From JAIBAC01 sp046331095 (GTDB taxonomy: Bacteria; Actinomycetota; Acidimicrobiia; UBA2766): a stretch of 64,000 nt of DNA. Within the stretch, counting starts at the first letter, position 1, and every line of letters starts with the position of its first letter. Positions 52,387-61,625 of the stretch are shown here, piece by piece. The translations under genes were made by a program, and so were the position numbers. The stretch spans positions 1,054,001 through 1,118,000 of the forward strand of contig JAXLRM010000004.1 in the NCBI GenBank assembly GCA_046331095.1. Direction: 5' to 3'. The notes below the pieces were generated by a model. It was given only the letters and a program-made list of their open reading frames with translations, did not search any database and was not told where the DNA came from.

Positions 52387-53157
52387 ATGAGCGACGCCGT
52401 CCTGACCGAGGCGCGGGGCCGAACACTCGTCATCACCCTGAACCGGCCCGACGCCCGCAACGCCGTCAACGGGGACCTCGCCGCGGGCCTCGAAGCGGCC
52501 GTGGACCGCCTCGAGGAGGACGACTCGCTCTGGGTGGGTGTGCTCACCAACAACGGCCCGGTCTTCTGCGCCGGCGCCGACCTCAAGCTCATCGCGACGG
52601 GACGCGTCGCCGAGATGATCACCGCTCGGGGCGACTTCGGCGGGTTCGTGCGGCGCGAGCGGACCAAGCCCGTGATCGCTGCCCTCGGAGGCGACGCCTA
52701 CGCAGGCGGCTGCGAGATCGCCATCGCCAGCGACCTGATCGTCGCGGCAGCGGGTGCGCGCATGGGCCTGCCCGAGGTGAAGCGCTCCCTGCTCGCGATG
52801 GCCGGTGGCATCGCGCACATGCCCCGCCTCGTCGGCGAGAAGGTGGCGTTGGAGATGATCATGACCGGCGACCCGGTCGCGGTCGAGAGGCTGCACACGC
52901 TCGGGCTCGTGAACGACGTCGTCGAGCCCGACGTCCTCGTGGACCACGCTGTCGCCCTCGCCGAGCGGATCGCCGCGAACGCCCCGCTCGCCGTGCGCGC
53001 GTCGCGGGCGGCGGTCGTGGAGGGACGCGACCTCGAAGCCGACGGCCGCTGGCGGCTCGCCGTGGACAAGATGACACCGCTGTACGCATCCGAGGACTTC
53101 CGCGAGGGGCCTCGGGCCTTCGTCGAGAAGCGCGCCCCGGCATGGAAGGCCCGCTGA
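52387..53157 (+). CDS. Enoyl-CoA hydratase/isomerase family protein
   Basis: 256 residues with a strong ribosome-binding site. Crotonase fold: LVITLNRPDARNAVNGDLAA, NNGPVFCAGADLKLIA (first oxyanion element) and ALGGDAYAGGCEIAIASDLI (second), then GLPEVKRSLLAMAGGIAHMP. The Glu in LPEVKR is where one catalytic Glu of hydratases lies; the other is replaced (GGCEIA keeps one acidic residue), so hydratase activity is likely but not certain. It hydrates 2-enoyl-CoA in beta-oxidation. It starts an operon with two thiolase-like genes; the next start is 2 bases after its stop. Confidence 0.9.
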   Translation: MSDAVLTEARGRTLVITLNRPDARNAVNGDLAAGLEAAVDRLEEDDSLWVGVLTNNGPVFCAGADLKLIATGRVAEMITARGDFGGFVRRERTKPVIAALGGDAYAGGCEIAIASDLIVAAAGARMGLPEVKRSLLAMAGGIAHMPRLVGEKVALEMIMTGDPVAVERLHTLGLVNDVVEPDVLVDHAVALAERIAANAPLAVRASRAAVVEGRDLEADGRWRLAVDKMTPLYASEDFREGPRAFVEKRAPAWKAR

Positions 53158-53158
53158 G

Positions 53159-54649
53159 GTGGGCCTCGATCCGCGGACCCCGGTTCTGGTCGGGGTCGGA
53201 CAGGCGACCCGCCGCCACCAGGTGTGGCCCGACCTCGCCGGGCCCCTCGACCTGATGGCCGTGGCGGCCGAGGTCGCCATCGCGGACGCGGGCGGCTTCC
53301 CGCCGGAGAGGATCGACGCGCTCAGCGTCGTGAACGTGTTCTCGTGGAACCACGGCGACGCACCGGGCCTGCTCGCCGGCCGCCTCGGCGTGGACGCGGC
53401 GCAGCGCAACTACCTCGAAGTCGGCGGCAACACGCCCCAGGAGGAGGTCAACCGCCTCTGCGTGAGCCTCCAGAAGGGCGAGATCAGGGCAGCGCTGCTC
53501 GCCGGGGGCGAGGCCGGCGCCGCCAAGAAGGCCGCCAAGAAGGCGGGCCACCGCGCCCACTGGCCGACGAGCGAGACCCCGCTCGAGCCACGCGCCCAGC
53601 GCGAGCCCGTGCACCCGAGCGAGATGCGCCACCTCGCGATCCTGCCGATCCGGACCTACCCGATGTTCGAGACGGCACTGCGGGCTGCCGCCGGGCGCAG
53701 CATCGAAGACCACCGCGCCCACATCGGCGCGCTCATGGCGCCCTTCACCGAGGTGGCTGCGGCCAACCCATACGCCTGGTTCCCCGAGGCTCGCAGCGCC
53801 GCGGACCTGATGACGGTGTCGGCAGCGAACCGCATGGTGTGCTGGCCCTACCCGAAGTCGGTCAACTCCATCCTCGACGTCGACCAGGGTGCAGCGCTCC
53901 TGCTCACGACGGTGGGCGAGGCGCGTGCCGCCGGGGTGGCCGAGGACCTATGGGTGTTCCCGTGGGCGGGCAGCGACTGCACCGACATCTGGTACGTCAC
54001 CGAGAGGGCCGCCTACGACCACTCGCCCGCGATCCGCACGAACGCCGCCAACGTGTTCGCGATCGCGGGCGTCGACGCCGACGCGATCGCGGCCTTCGAC
54101 CTGTACTCGTGCTTCCCGTCGGCGGTGCAGCTCGCGATGGAAGCCCTCGGGCTCGAAGCCGACGACCCGCGGCCGTTCACGGTGACCGGCGGGCTGCCGT
54201 ACTTCGGCGGTCCCGGCAACGACTACGTCACGCACTCGATCGCGTCGATGGTCGCACATCTGCGGGAGCGTCCCGGCGAGCTCGGCTTGGTCACCGGCGT
54301 GGGATGGTTCGTGACCAAGAACAGCATGGGCCTCTACTCCACGCAGCCGCCGTCGCAGCCCTTCGGGGTCAACGACCGCGTGGCCGACGAGGCCGCGGTT
54401 GCCGCCCTCGATCACCCACGACTCGAGGCCGAGCCGGTCGTCGGCGATGTCGCCACGATCGAGGCGTACTGCGTCCCCTACGACCGCGACGGGAGCCCCG
54501 TGACGGCGATCGTGATCGCCCGCCTCGGCCCGGACCGGCGCGCGATGTTGTCCACCGCCGACACAGCGGTCGCGGCGGCGATGACCGAGCGGGAGTGGCA
54601 CGGCACCAAGGTCGAGGTCGGCCCGAACGTGACGTTCGTCCCGCTGTGA
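53159..54649 (+). CDS. Thiolase-like protein A (no N-terminal catalytic Cys)
   Basis: 496 residues from GTG 53159. It has the thiolase fold as in actinobacterial acetyl-CoA acetyltransferase/SCP-x-like proteins: TPVLVGVGQATRRHQVWPDL, IRTYPMFETALRAAAGRS, AAANPYAWFPEARSAADLM, and FDLYSCFPSAVQLAMEALG. The position of the usual acylated Cys reads VGGNTPQEEVN, with Asn-Thr, and the C-terminal GHP motif is replaced by GGPGNDYVTHSIASM. It may therefore be a non-catalytic partner, or use the conserved YSCFPS Cys. A paralogue follows 36 bases downstream, so a heteromer is plausible. Likely lipid or steroid breakdown. Confidence 0.85.
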   Translation: MGLDPRTPVLVGVGQATRRHQVWPDLAGPLDLMAVAAEVAIADAGGFPPERIDALSVVNVFSWNHGDAPGLLAGRLGVDAAQRNYLEVGGNTPQEEVNRLCVSLQKGEIRAALLAGGEAGAAKKAAKKAGHRAHWPTSETPLEPRAQREPVHPSEMRHLAILPIRTYPMFETALRAAAGRSIEDHRAHIGALMAPFTEVAAANPYAWFPEARSAADLMTVSAANRMVCWPYPKSVNSILDVDQGAALLLTTVGEARAAGVAEDLWVFPWAGSDCTDIWYVTERAAYDHSPAIRTNAANVFAIAGVDADAIAAFDLYSCFPSAVQLAMEALGLEADDPRPFTVTGGLPYFGGPGNDYVTHSIASMVAHLRERPGELGLVTGVGWFVTKNSMGLYSTQPPSQPFGVNDRVADEAAVAALDHPRLEAEPVVGDVATIEAYCVPYDRDGSPVTAIVIARLGPDRRAMLSTADTAVAAAMTEREWHGTKVEVGPNVTFVPL

Positions 54650-54685
54650 CCGCGTGGCCCGCACCGCACGCGCCGGGAGGAAGCG

Positions 54686-56215
54686 TTGGACCGTGACCGC
54701 CTCCCCGTGATCGTCGGTGCCGGCCAGGTCACACTGCACAACCAGCAGTGGCCCGACATCGCCGGACCCGTCGACGTCGCGGCCGAAGCGGTCCGGGCAG
54801 CAGCTGCCGACGCGTGTGCGCCCGTGCTCGGCCAAGTGGACCACCTCAGCGTGGCGCCGGTGATGTCGTGGGACTACGGCAACGCGCCTGAGCTCCTCGC
54901 CGAGCGGCTCGGCCTCGGTCCGGGGGAGCGCCGCTACCTCGACGTCGGCGGCAACACCCCCCAGCAGGCGGTCGCCGACGTCGCCGGGCGCCTGCAGCGG
55001 GGCGAGATCGAGGCCGCGATCGTGTGCGGCGCGGAGTGCTCGGCCGGCAAGCGCAACGCCAAGCGGTCGGGCCACCTCGTCGACTGGGGCCGCAGTGCCG
55101 TCCCTCTCGAGCGGGAGCACGTGGACGCGACCGACATGCCGACCGAGGCGGAGTTGCGCCACTCGGTCGTGCGCCCCATGGAGATCTACCCGCTGTGGGA
55201 GCCGGCGCTGCGGGCCGCCGCGGGCCGCACCGTCGCCGAGCACGCAGCCGCGATCGGGTCGATGCTCGCCGCCATGACCGAGGTCGCAGCCGCCAATCCG
55301 TACGCGTGGAAGCGGGAGGTCCGCGCCGGTGCGGAGCTCATGGCGCCGCGGCCCGACAACCGGATGACCGCGCTGCCGTACACGCTCGCGTGCAACAGCT
55401 ACATGCGCGTCGACATGGGCGCCGCCGTGATCCTCACCACCGCGGCGCTGGCGGCCGAGTTGGGGGTGCCGACCGACAGGTTGGTGTACGTGTGGTCGGC
55501 GGCGGACGCCGTCGACGTGCACGCCGTGACCGAGCGGGTCGGCTACGACCACTCGCCCGCGATGCGGATCTGCGCGGAACGCTGTCTCGGTCTCGCCGGC
55601 ATCGACGCCGAAGACGTCGACCTGTTCGACCTGTACTCGTGCTTCCCGTCGGCGGTGCAGCTCGCCGCCGAGGCGCTCGGGATCGGCACCGACGACCCGC
55701 GCGGGATGACGGTGACGGGCGGGATGGCGGCCTTCGGCGGTCCCTGGAACGACTACGTCACGCACTCGATCGCGACGATGGCGTGCGAGCTGCGCTCCCG
55801 GCCCGGCGCCGTCGGTGTGGTGACCGGCAACGGCGGGTACGTGGGCAAGCACTCGTGGGGCTTGTACGCGTCACGGCCGCCGGTGACCGCGTTCGGACGC
55901 AACGACGTGGGGGCCGACCAGGCGGCGATCGACGCGGAGGCGCACCCGCGCATGGACCTCGACACCGAGGCAGCGGCCACCGTCGACGGCTACACGGTCA
56001 CGTTCGGGCGTGACGGCGAGCCGGAGCAGGCGATCGTGCTGGCGCGCCTCGATGCCGGCCGCCGGACCCTTGCCGCCACGTACGACCGTGACACCTGCGA
56101 GGCCCTGTGCGAGGGCGACTGGTACGGCGCCACCATCTCGGTCGGCCCCGCCGGCCGCCTCGACCCTCTGACCCCCGGCGGCTGGCCGTGCGCGGTTCGG
56201 CGGCCCGGCCCCTGA
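54686..56215 (+). CDS. Thiolase-like protein B (paralogue of A)
   Basis: 509 residues from TTG 54686, supported by GGGAGGAA five to seven bases upstream. It parallels protein A: LPVIVGAGQVTLHNQQWPDI, VRPMEIYPLWEPALRAAAGR, FDLYSCFPSAVQLAAEALG, GGPWNDYVTHSIATM. The usual catalytic Cys position is again VGGNTPQQAVA. Cys-rich spots such as IVCGAECSAGK are not at the active-site position. The tandem pair with the hydratase suggests a multienzyme step in acyl-CoA metabolism. The gene ends seven bases before repeat cluster D. Confidence 0.85.
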   Translation: MDRDRLPVIVGAGQVTLHNQQWPDIAGPVDVAAEAVRAAAADACAPVLGQVDHLSVAPVMSWDYGNAPELLAERLGLGPGERRYLDVGGNTPQQAVADVAGRLQRGEIEAAIVCGAECSAGKRNAKRSGHLVDWGRSAVPLEREHVDATDMPTEAELRHSVVRPMEIYPLWEPALRAAAGRTVAEHAAAIGSMLAAMTEVAAANPYAWKREVRAGAELMAPRPDNRMTALPYTLACNSYMRVDMGAAVILTTAALAAELGVPTDRLVYVWSAADAVDVHAVTERVGYDHSPAMRICAERCLGLAGIDAEDVDLFDLYSCFPSAVQLAAEALGIGTDDPRGMTVTGGMAAFGGPWNDYVTHSIATMACELRSRPGAVGVVTGNGGYVGKHSWGLYASRPPVTAFGRNDVGADQAAIDAEAHPRMDLDTEAAATVDGYTVTFGRDGEPEQAIVLARLDAGRRTLAATYDRDTCEALCEGDWYGATISVGPAGRLDPLTPGGWPCAVRRPGP

Positions 56216-56221
56216 CCCCGG

Positions 56222-56474
56222 ACCCCAAGCGCCGTTGGCTTGTGTCGTGGGCGGGTGGTTCTGCCCGCGTTTGGGGTCGGCGCCCCCCGAAGCGCGGCAT
56301 CTTGTGTCGTGGGCGGGTCGTTCTGCCCTCGTTTGGGGTTGGGGTCAGTACCTCGCCGACGCGGGCGGTTTGTGTCGTGGGCGGGTCGTTCTGCCCGCGT
56401 TTGGGGTTGGGGTCCGGCCCCTTCCCGAACGCGGGCGGTTTGTGTCGCTGGCGGGTCGTTCTGCCCGCGTTTGG
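56222..56474. repeat. Repeat cluster D: four tandem hairpin units before polA
   Basis: Units begin near 56222, 56283, 56351 and 56421, all with TTGTGTCG, GGGCGGGTCGTTCTGCCC and CGTTTGG. The fourth is cleanest, CGAACGCGGGC...GCCCGCGTTTGG; unit 1 has a diverged left arm. The cluster begins seven bases after the stop of thiolase-like B and ends 13 bases before the polA ATG, so little room is left for a polA promoter outside it. Confidence 0.85.
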
Positions 56475-56487
56475 ATAACTTGCCGCG

Positions 56488-59175
56488 ATGGCCAAGCTGC
56501 TCGTGCTCGACGGCAACTCGCTCACCTACCGGGCGTTCTTCGCGCTGCCGGAGACCCTCACGACACCGGACGGGCAGCCGACCAACGCCGTCTACGGGTT
56601 CACGAACATGCTCGTGCGCATGCTGCGCGAACGGCGGCCCGACTACGTCGCGGTCGCGTTCGACACGCGTACTCCCGCGTTCCGCAAGGACGCCTACCCC
56701 GGCTACAAGGCCCAGCGCGAGGAGACGCCGGCGCCGTTGCGCTCCCAGATGGACCTCGTGCGCGAGGTGCTCGAGGTGCTCGGCGTGACGATCCTCACCC
56801 ACGACGACGCCGAGGCGGACGACATCCTCGCGACGCTCGCCCGCAAGGCGACCGAGGGCGGTGTCGACGTCGAGCTCGTGACCGGCGACCGCGACATCTT
56901 CCAGTGCGTGCGCGACCCCCAGGTCAAGGTGATCTACACCCGCCGCGGGATCAGCGAGGTCGACGAGATGGACGAAGCCGCCGTGCACGCCCGCTACGGC
57001 GTGACACCGGCGCAGTACGTCGAGCTCGCCGCCCTCCGCGGCGACAACAGCGACAACCTCCCCGGCGTCCCCGGCATCGGCGACAAGACCGCGGCGAAGC
57101 TCCTCGACAAGTACGGGGGCCTCGACGCGATCATCGACCACGTCGCCGAGCTGACCCCCAAGCAGAGCGAGAACGTCGCCGCGCACTGGCCCCAGGTGGT
57201 GCTCAACCTCGAGCTCATGCGCCTCCACGACGACGTCGACGTCGGCGTCGAGATTGCCGACCTCGAGGTGGCGCCGTGGGACGTCGACGTCATCCGGCGC
57301 CTTTTCACGTCCCTCGCGTTCAACGAGATCTTCAACCGCGTCGTCGAGCTCGACCGGTACATGCCGGCGGGGTCGATCCCGGCGGACGTCGCGACTGCGG
57401 CGCCCGAGCTCGACGTCATGGTCGTCGGCGACCGCGATGAGCTCGCGGGCGCGCTCGCGGCTTTCGACGGCGCGGTCGGCATCGCGGCGGCGGTATCCAC
57501 CGGCGGGCCCGGCCTCCCAAGGGGCGACGCGTGGGCGGTCGCCGGCGAGGACGGCCGCTGCGTCGTCTTCGGCGCCGACGTGTTCGACGCCGACGCGGTG
57601 GGCCCCCTCGTCGTCGGGGACGGGCCGCGCTTTCGCGCCCACGACGCCAAGCCGATCATCGAGGCGCTCATCGACGAGGGCATCGACGCCGCCGCGTTGG
57701 AGCTCGACACCGAGATCGCCGCGTTCCTGCTCGACCCCGCCACCGGCAGCCACCCGATCGAGGACCTGGCACGCAGGTACCTCGGCTTCGAGATCTCGGG
57801 CACGGCAGCGGTTGCGGCACCCGGGACCCAAGGCGAGCTCGCCCTCGGCGTCGACGCGGACGCCGAGCTCGCACGCGACGAGGACCTCGCCCGCCGCGCC
57901 TGGGCCGCCGCGGTCCTCGCGCCGAAGCTGCGCACCCAGCTCGACAACGTCGGCTGCACGGGTGTCTACGACGACCTCGAACGGCCGCTGACGCGCATCC
58001 TCGCGCGCATGGAGGCCGCGGGGATCCGCGTCGACGTCGACTACCTCGCCGAGCTGTCCGGCTCGCTCACGGGGCGCATCGCCGAGCTCGAGCGCACGAT
58101 CTGGGACCACGCCGGCCACGAGTTCCAGGTGAACTCCACCAAGCAGCTCCAGGAGGTGCTCTTCGACGAGCTCGGCCTGCCGCCGCAGAAGAAGACCAAG
58201 ACCGGCTTCTCGACCGACGCCGCCACGCTGGAGGTGCTCGCCGTCGAGCACCCCATCGCCGAGGCGCTGCTCGAGTACCGCAACCTCGAGAAGCTGCGCT
58301 CCACCTACACCGACGCGCTGCCGCCGCTCGTCGACCCCGCCGACGGCCGCATTCACACGCGGTTCAAACAGACCGGGGCGGCGACGGGACGCCTCTCGTC
58401 GGAGAACCCGAACCTGATGAACATCCCGATCCGCACCGAGGAGGGCAACCGGATCCGGCGTGCGTTCGTGCCCGCCGACGGCTGCCTGCTGGCGTCGTGC
58501 GACTACTCCCAGATCGAGCTGCGGATCATGGCGCACCTGTCGGGCGATCCCGGGCTCATCGACGCGTTCCACGCCGGCGACGACATCCACCGCGAGACGG
58601 CGGCGCGGGTGTGGGGGGTCGAGACCGCCGACGTGAGCGGGGAGCAGCGCCGCCGCGCCAAGGTCATCAACTACGGCCTCCTCTACGGGATGCAGACCTG
58701 GGGCCTGGCGAGCCGGATGGGCATCGAGCGCGACGAGGCCCAGTCGGTCATCGACGCCTACTTCACGCAATTCTCCACACTGCGCGCGTACATGGACGAG
58801 ATCGTCGCGACCGCGACCGAGGCCGGCTACACCGAGACGCTGTTCGGGCGCCGGCGCCTGTTCCCGGAGCTGCGATCGCGCAACCCGCGGATCCGCCAGA
58901 TGGCGGAGCGGCAGGCGCTCAACGCGCCGATCCAGGGCACGGCGGCCGACATAATGAAGCTCGCCATGGTCCACGTCGACGCGATCCTGCCCCCCGACGG
59001 GTCGCGGGGCCGCATGCTGTTGCAGGTCCACGACGAGCTCGTCGTCGAGGGCCCCGCGGGGGAGATGGAGGTCACCGCCGCCGAGATCGGGGCGGTGATG
59101 GAGGACGTCGTCGATCTCAAGGTCCCCCTCGTCGTCGACGTGCACACCGGCGCCTCGTGGGCCGAAGCCAAGTGA
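56488..59175 (+). CDS. polA: DNA polymerase I
   Basis: 895 residues. The N-terminal 5'-3' nuclease domain has LVLDGNSLTYRAFFALP, AFDTRTPAFRKDAYPGYKAQ, DDAEADDILATLA and GIPGIGDKTAAK-type sequence (PGVPGIGDKTAAKLL). The middle region (about 305-480) is a 3'-5' exonuclease fold (LELDTEIAAFLLDPATGSHP) without the canonical proofreading acidic motifs, as in other actinobacteria. The polymerase domain has RLSSENPNLMNIPIRTEEGN, DYSQIELRIMAHLSGD, RRRAKVINYGLLYGM and QVHDELVVEGP. It fills gaps and removes Okazaki primers. ATG 56488 has no obvious ribosome-binding site. Confidence 0.97.
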   Translation: MAKLLVLDGNSLTYRAFFALPETLTTPDGQPTNAVYGFTNMLVRMLRERRPDYVAVAFDTRTPAFRKDAYPGYKAQREETPAPLRSQMDLVREVLEVLGVTILTHDDAEADDILATLARKATEGGVDVELVTGDRDIFQCVRDPQVKVIYTRRGISEVDEMDEAAVHARYGVTPAQYVELAALRGDNSDNLPGVPGIGDKTAAKLLDKYGGLDAIIDHVAELTPKQSENVAAHWPQVVLNLELMRLHDDVDVGVEIADLEVAPWDVDVIRRLFTSLAFNEIFNRVVELDRYMPAGSIPADVATAAPELDVMVVGDRDELAGALAAFDGAVGIAAAVSTGGPGLPRGDAWAVAGEDGRCVVFGADVFDADAVGPLVVGDGPRFRAHDAKPIIEALIDEGIDAAALELDTEIAAFLLDPATGSHPIEDLARRYLGFEISGTAAVAAPGTQGELALGVDADAELARDEDLARRAWAAAVLAPKLRTQLDNVGCTGVYDDLERPLTRILARMEAAGIRVDVDYLAELSGSLTGRIAELERTIWDHAGHEFQVNSTKQLQEVLFDELGLPPQKKTKTGFSTDAATLEVLAVEHPIAEALLEYRNLEKLRSTYTDALPPLVDPADGRIHTRFKQTGAATGRLSSENPNLMNIPIRTEEGNRIRRAFVPADGCLLASCDYSQIELRIMAHLSGDPGLIDAFHAGDDIHRETAARVWGVETADVSGEQRRRAKVINYGLLYGMQTWGLASRMGIERDEAQSVIDAYFTQFSTLRAYMDEIVATATEAGYTETLFGRRRLFPELRSRNPRIRQMAERQALNAPIQGTAADIMKLAMVHVDAILPPDGSRGRMLLQVHDELVVEGPAGEMEVTAAEIGAVMEDVVDLKVPLVVDVHTGASWAEAK

Positions 59176-59184
59176 CGTGCGCGC

Positions 59185-60093
59185 GTGTGTGACCGGGGGG
59201 TGGTGCGTGACGCGGGCGCGCGAGCGTTGGTCCTCGGTGGTGGCGGATCGGTAGGCAACGCGTGGGAGATCGGCGTCGTCGCCGGCCTGTTCGATGCCGG
59301 ACTGGACGTGACCGTGGCCGATCTCATCGTCGGGACGTCGGCCGGAGCGACGGCCGCCGCCCAGATCACCGCCGCGAACCCGACCGAACTGCTCGCCGCC
59401 ATCGTTGCCGCCGCGCCCCCGTCTCGGACAGGTCCGGCCGACTCCGGCGGAGGGCGCGTTCGCGTCGGGTCGGTGGCCGACCATCTGGAGCGGACGAACC
59501 GGATCATCGCCGCTGCCGCCGATGCCGCCGACATGCGCCGCAGGATGGGTGCGGAGGCGATCGCGATGGAAGCGGCGCCGGACGGCTCCGGGTCGACTCG
59601 GTGGCGGGCCACCGTCGCCGCCAGGCTGCCCGGTCGGAGCTGGCCGGAACGGGCCATTCTCATCACGGCCGTCGACGCCCGCACGGGCGAACCCGTCGTG
59701 TTCGACCGCCGCAGCGGAGTCGACCTGGTGGACGCCGTCGCCGCCAGCACTTCCAGCGGACCCGCCTATCGGATCGGCGCCGACACGTATATCGACGGCG
59801 GCTACCGACGCAACGAGAACGCGGATCTGGCGGCCGGATACGAGCGGATCCTGGTGCTGTCGCCGTTCGGGGGCAGGTCGCGCCACCCGCCGGAGTGGGG
59901 CATGCAGCTTGCCGCGCAAGTCGACGAACTACGCGCAGGCGGAAGCAGAGTCGAGACGATCTTCCCGGACGACAACTCCCTCGATGCGTTCGACGCCAAC
60001 ATGATGGATCTCTCGACGCGGCCGCCCGCTGCTCGAGCCGGTTTCGGCCAGGGCAGAGCCCTGGCCGCGCAGGTCACCGACTTCTGGCGCTGA
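59185..60093 (+). CDS. Patatin-like phospholipase
   Basis: 302 residues from GTG 59185; a GTG at 59203 is also possible. Patatin features: oxyanion ALVLGGGGSVGNAWEIGV, nucleophile Ser in IVGTSAGATAAAQ (GxSxG), and the catalytic Asp in YIDGGYRRNENADLA (DGG). It hydrolyses acyl esters of lipids. No signal peptide or membrane helix. It follows polA by nine bases; a shared transcript is likely. Confidence 0.9.
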   Translation: MCDRGVVRDAGARALVLGGGGSVGNAWEIGVVAGLFDAGLDVTVADLIVGTSAGATAAAQITAANPTELLAAIVAAAPPSRTGPADSGGGRVRVGSVADHLERTNRIIAAAADAADMRRRMGAEAIAMEAAPDGSGSTRWRATVAARLPGRSWPERAILITAVDARTGEPVVFDRRSGVDLVDAVAASTSSGPAYRIGADTYIDGGYRRNENADLAAGYERILVLSPFGGRSRHPPEWGMQLAAQVDELRAGGSRVETIFPDDNSLDAFDANMMDLSTRPPAARAGFGQGRALAAQVTDFWR

Positions 60094-60106
60094 TCGCCAA
60101 CGGTCC

Positions 60107-60880
60107 TCAACGGTCCTCGGCCGTGGTGAGGGCGAGGAGCTCGGGCTGGGTCTCCTCGCATCGGCTGATCGCCTCGGGGCTGCCGAGGTCGAACCACGGC
60201 CCGGCGAGCTTCTCGACCCCGACCGGGACGCCTGCCGCGAGGGCGGCGCGCAGCGCCGTCGCGATCTCCTTCTCGCCCCGCGGCGACACGCCGACGGACG
60301 CGAACCTCTCGAAGAACCCGCGATCGAAGACGCCCACGCCGCCGTCGGCCCACCCGCGCGTGACGCCCGGGGGCTTCTCGGTGAAGCCCGTCATCGTCAT
60401 CGCCGTGTCGAACTCGACGAGAGCGCCGACCGAGGGGTTCCCGTACACGACGGTGGTGAGCGCGGCGACCGGCCGTGCACGCCATGCCGTGGCGAGCACG
60501 TCGTAGTGCGCCGGGGGGACGAGGATGTCGGTCCAGGTCAGCAGGGCGGCCTCGACGCCGTCGAGGCGGGCGCGTGCGCAGGCGGCTGCGTCGGCCGTGC
60601 CTGCAGGGCTGGCCTGCTCCGCGTACTCCAGCGCCATGCCGTCGTGCACGCCCCCGAGCTCGTCGCGGACCATGGCGCCCATGTGGCCAACGACCACGAC
60701 CGTGCGCGTGAAGCCTGCGCGTGCGAGGCCGGTGAGCACGCGGGCGAGCATCGGGCGGCCGCCGACGGGCACGAGTGCCTTGGGCAGGTCGGGCCGTCGC
60801 ATCCGCGTGCCGAGCCCTCCGGCGAGCACGACGGCCACCCGGGGGCGGTCCCGGGGTACCTTGCGCGTCGTGTCGGACAC
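60107..60880 (-). CDS. Sugar-phosphate nucleotidyltransferase
   Basis: 257 residues from GTG 60880, which has GGGAGGG five bases upstream; a GTG at 60838 would start directly at the family motif. The nucleotide-binding motif VAVVLAGGLGTRMRRPDLPK (GGxGTR and the Lys) and a later WTDILVPPAHYD, GVFDRGFFERF and WFDLGSPE block define a short nucleotidyltransferase of the RmlA/GlmU-N type. It makes an NDP-sugar or related activated polar group. Its GTG and that of the divergent methyltransferase overlap by 11 bases. Confidence 0.87.
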   Translation of the reverse strand: MSDTTRKVPRDRPRVAVVLAGGLGTRMRRPDLPKALVPVGGRPMLARVLTGLARAGFTRTVVVVGHMGAMVRDELGGVHDGMALEYAEQASPAGTADAAACARARLDGVEAALLTWTDILVPPAHYDVLATAWRARPVAALTTVVYGNPSVGALVEFDTAMTMTGFTEKPPGVTRGWADGGVGVFDRGFFERFASVGVSPRGEKEIATALRAALAAGVPVGVEKLAGPWFDLGSPEAISRCEETQPELLALTTAEDR

Positions 60881-61625
60881 CCCGCCCTCCCATTGGTACC
60901 AGCCGGTCGCCGAGTTCCTCGGCGAAGCGTATCTGCGCAACGCGTTCACGAAGGGGACGCGCCAGGAGGTCGACTTCCTGATGCCGCGCATCCTGCCCGA
61001 CGGTCCGGGGCCGGTCCTCGACGCCGGATGTGGTCCCGGCCGTCACGCGCTGGAACTTGCCCGGCGCGGCTGTACGGTCACCGGCGTCGACGTGTCACCA
61101 CGGTTCGTCGAGATCGCCGCGGCCGCAGCGTCCGAGGAGGGTCTCGGCGTCGACTTCCGCCTGGCCGACCTTCGCGACCTCGACGAGGTGGACGCGTACG
61201 ACGCCGTGGTCTGCCTGTGCCAGGGCGGTTTCGGCCTCGTCGGCGCAGGCCTCGACGGCGACACGGCGATCCTCGCGAACCTGGCGGCGGCGTTGCGTCC
61301 GGGCGGTCGCCTCGCGCTGACGGCGTTCAGCGCGTTCTTCGCGGCTTGCGGCTTGTGGGACGACCCCGGCCACGGCTTCGACGCCGGCACGGGCCAGTTC
61401 CACGAGGTGGCCGAGCTGCGCGACTCGGCCGGAGCCACCCGCCAAGTGCCGATGAGCACGACCTGTTACACACCGCGGGAGTTGCGCCTGCTCGCCTCGG
61501 TCTGCGGCCTCGAGGTGATCGCCGTGTGGAGCGTCGCTCCCGGGGAGTACCAGGAAGCCGAACCGGTGCTCGACCAACCCGAGTTCCTCCTGCTCGCCCA
61601 GAAGCAGAGCGACGTGGGGACGTGA
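60870..61625 (+). CDS. SAM-dependent methyltransferase
   Basis: 251 residues from GTG 60870. Class I fold: VLDAGCGPGRHALELARRG (motif I), VTGVDVSPRFVEIAA, FRLADLRDLDEVDAYDAVVC and LANLAAALRPGGRLALTAF. The C-terminal part is beta-rich (CYTPRELRLLASVCGLEVIA). The substrate is unknown. The last residues (QKQSDVGT) and the TGA (61623-61625) are encoded by the first unit of repeat cluster G, so the native C-terminus has probably been altered by the repeat. It shares a start region with the nucleotidyltransferase. Confidence 0.87.
   Translation: MSDTPPSHWYQPVAEFLGEAYLRNAFTKGTRQEVDFLMPRILPDGPGPVLDAGCGPGRHALELARRGCTVTGVDVSPRFVEIAAAAASEEGLGVDFRLADLRDLDEVDAYDAVVCLCQGGFGLVGAGLDGDTAILANLAAALRPGGRLALTAFSAFFAACGLWDDPGHGFDAGTGQFHEVAELRDSAGATRQVPMSTTCYTPRELRLLASVCGLEVIAVWSVAPGEYQEAEPVLDQPEFLLLAQKQSDVGT

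Noticed and set aside
56222..56474. CRISPR array before polA
   Set aside because: The whole unit is repeated including the inter-arm sequence; there are no unique spacers of constant length and no cas genes.
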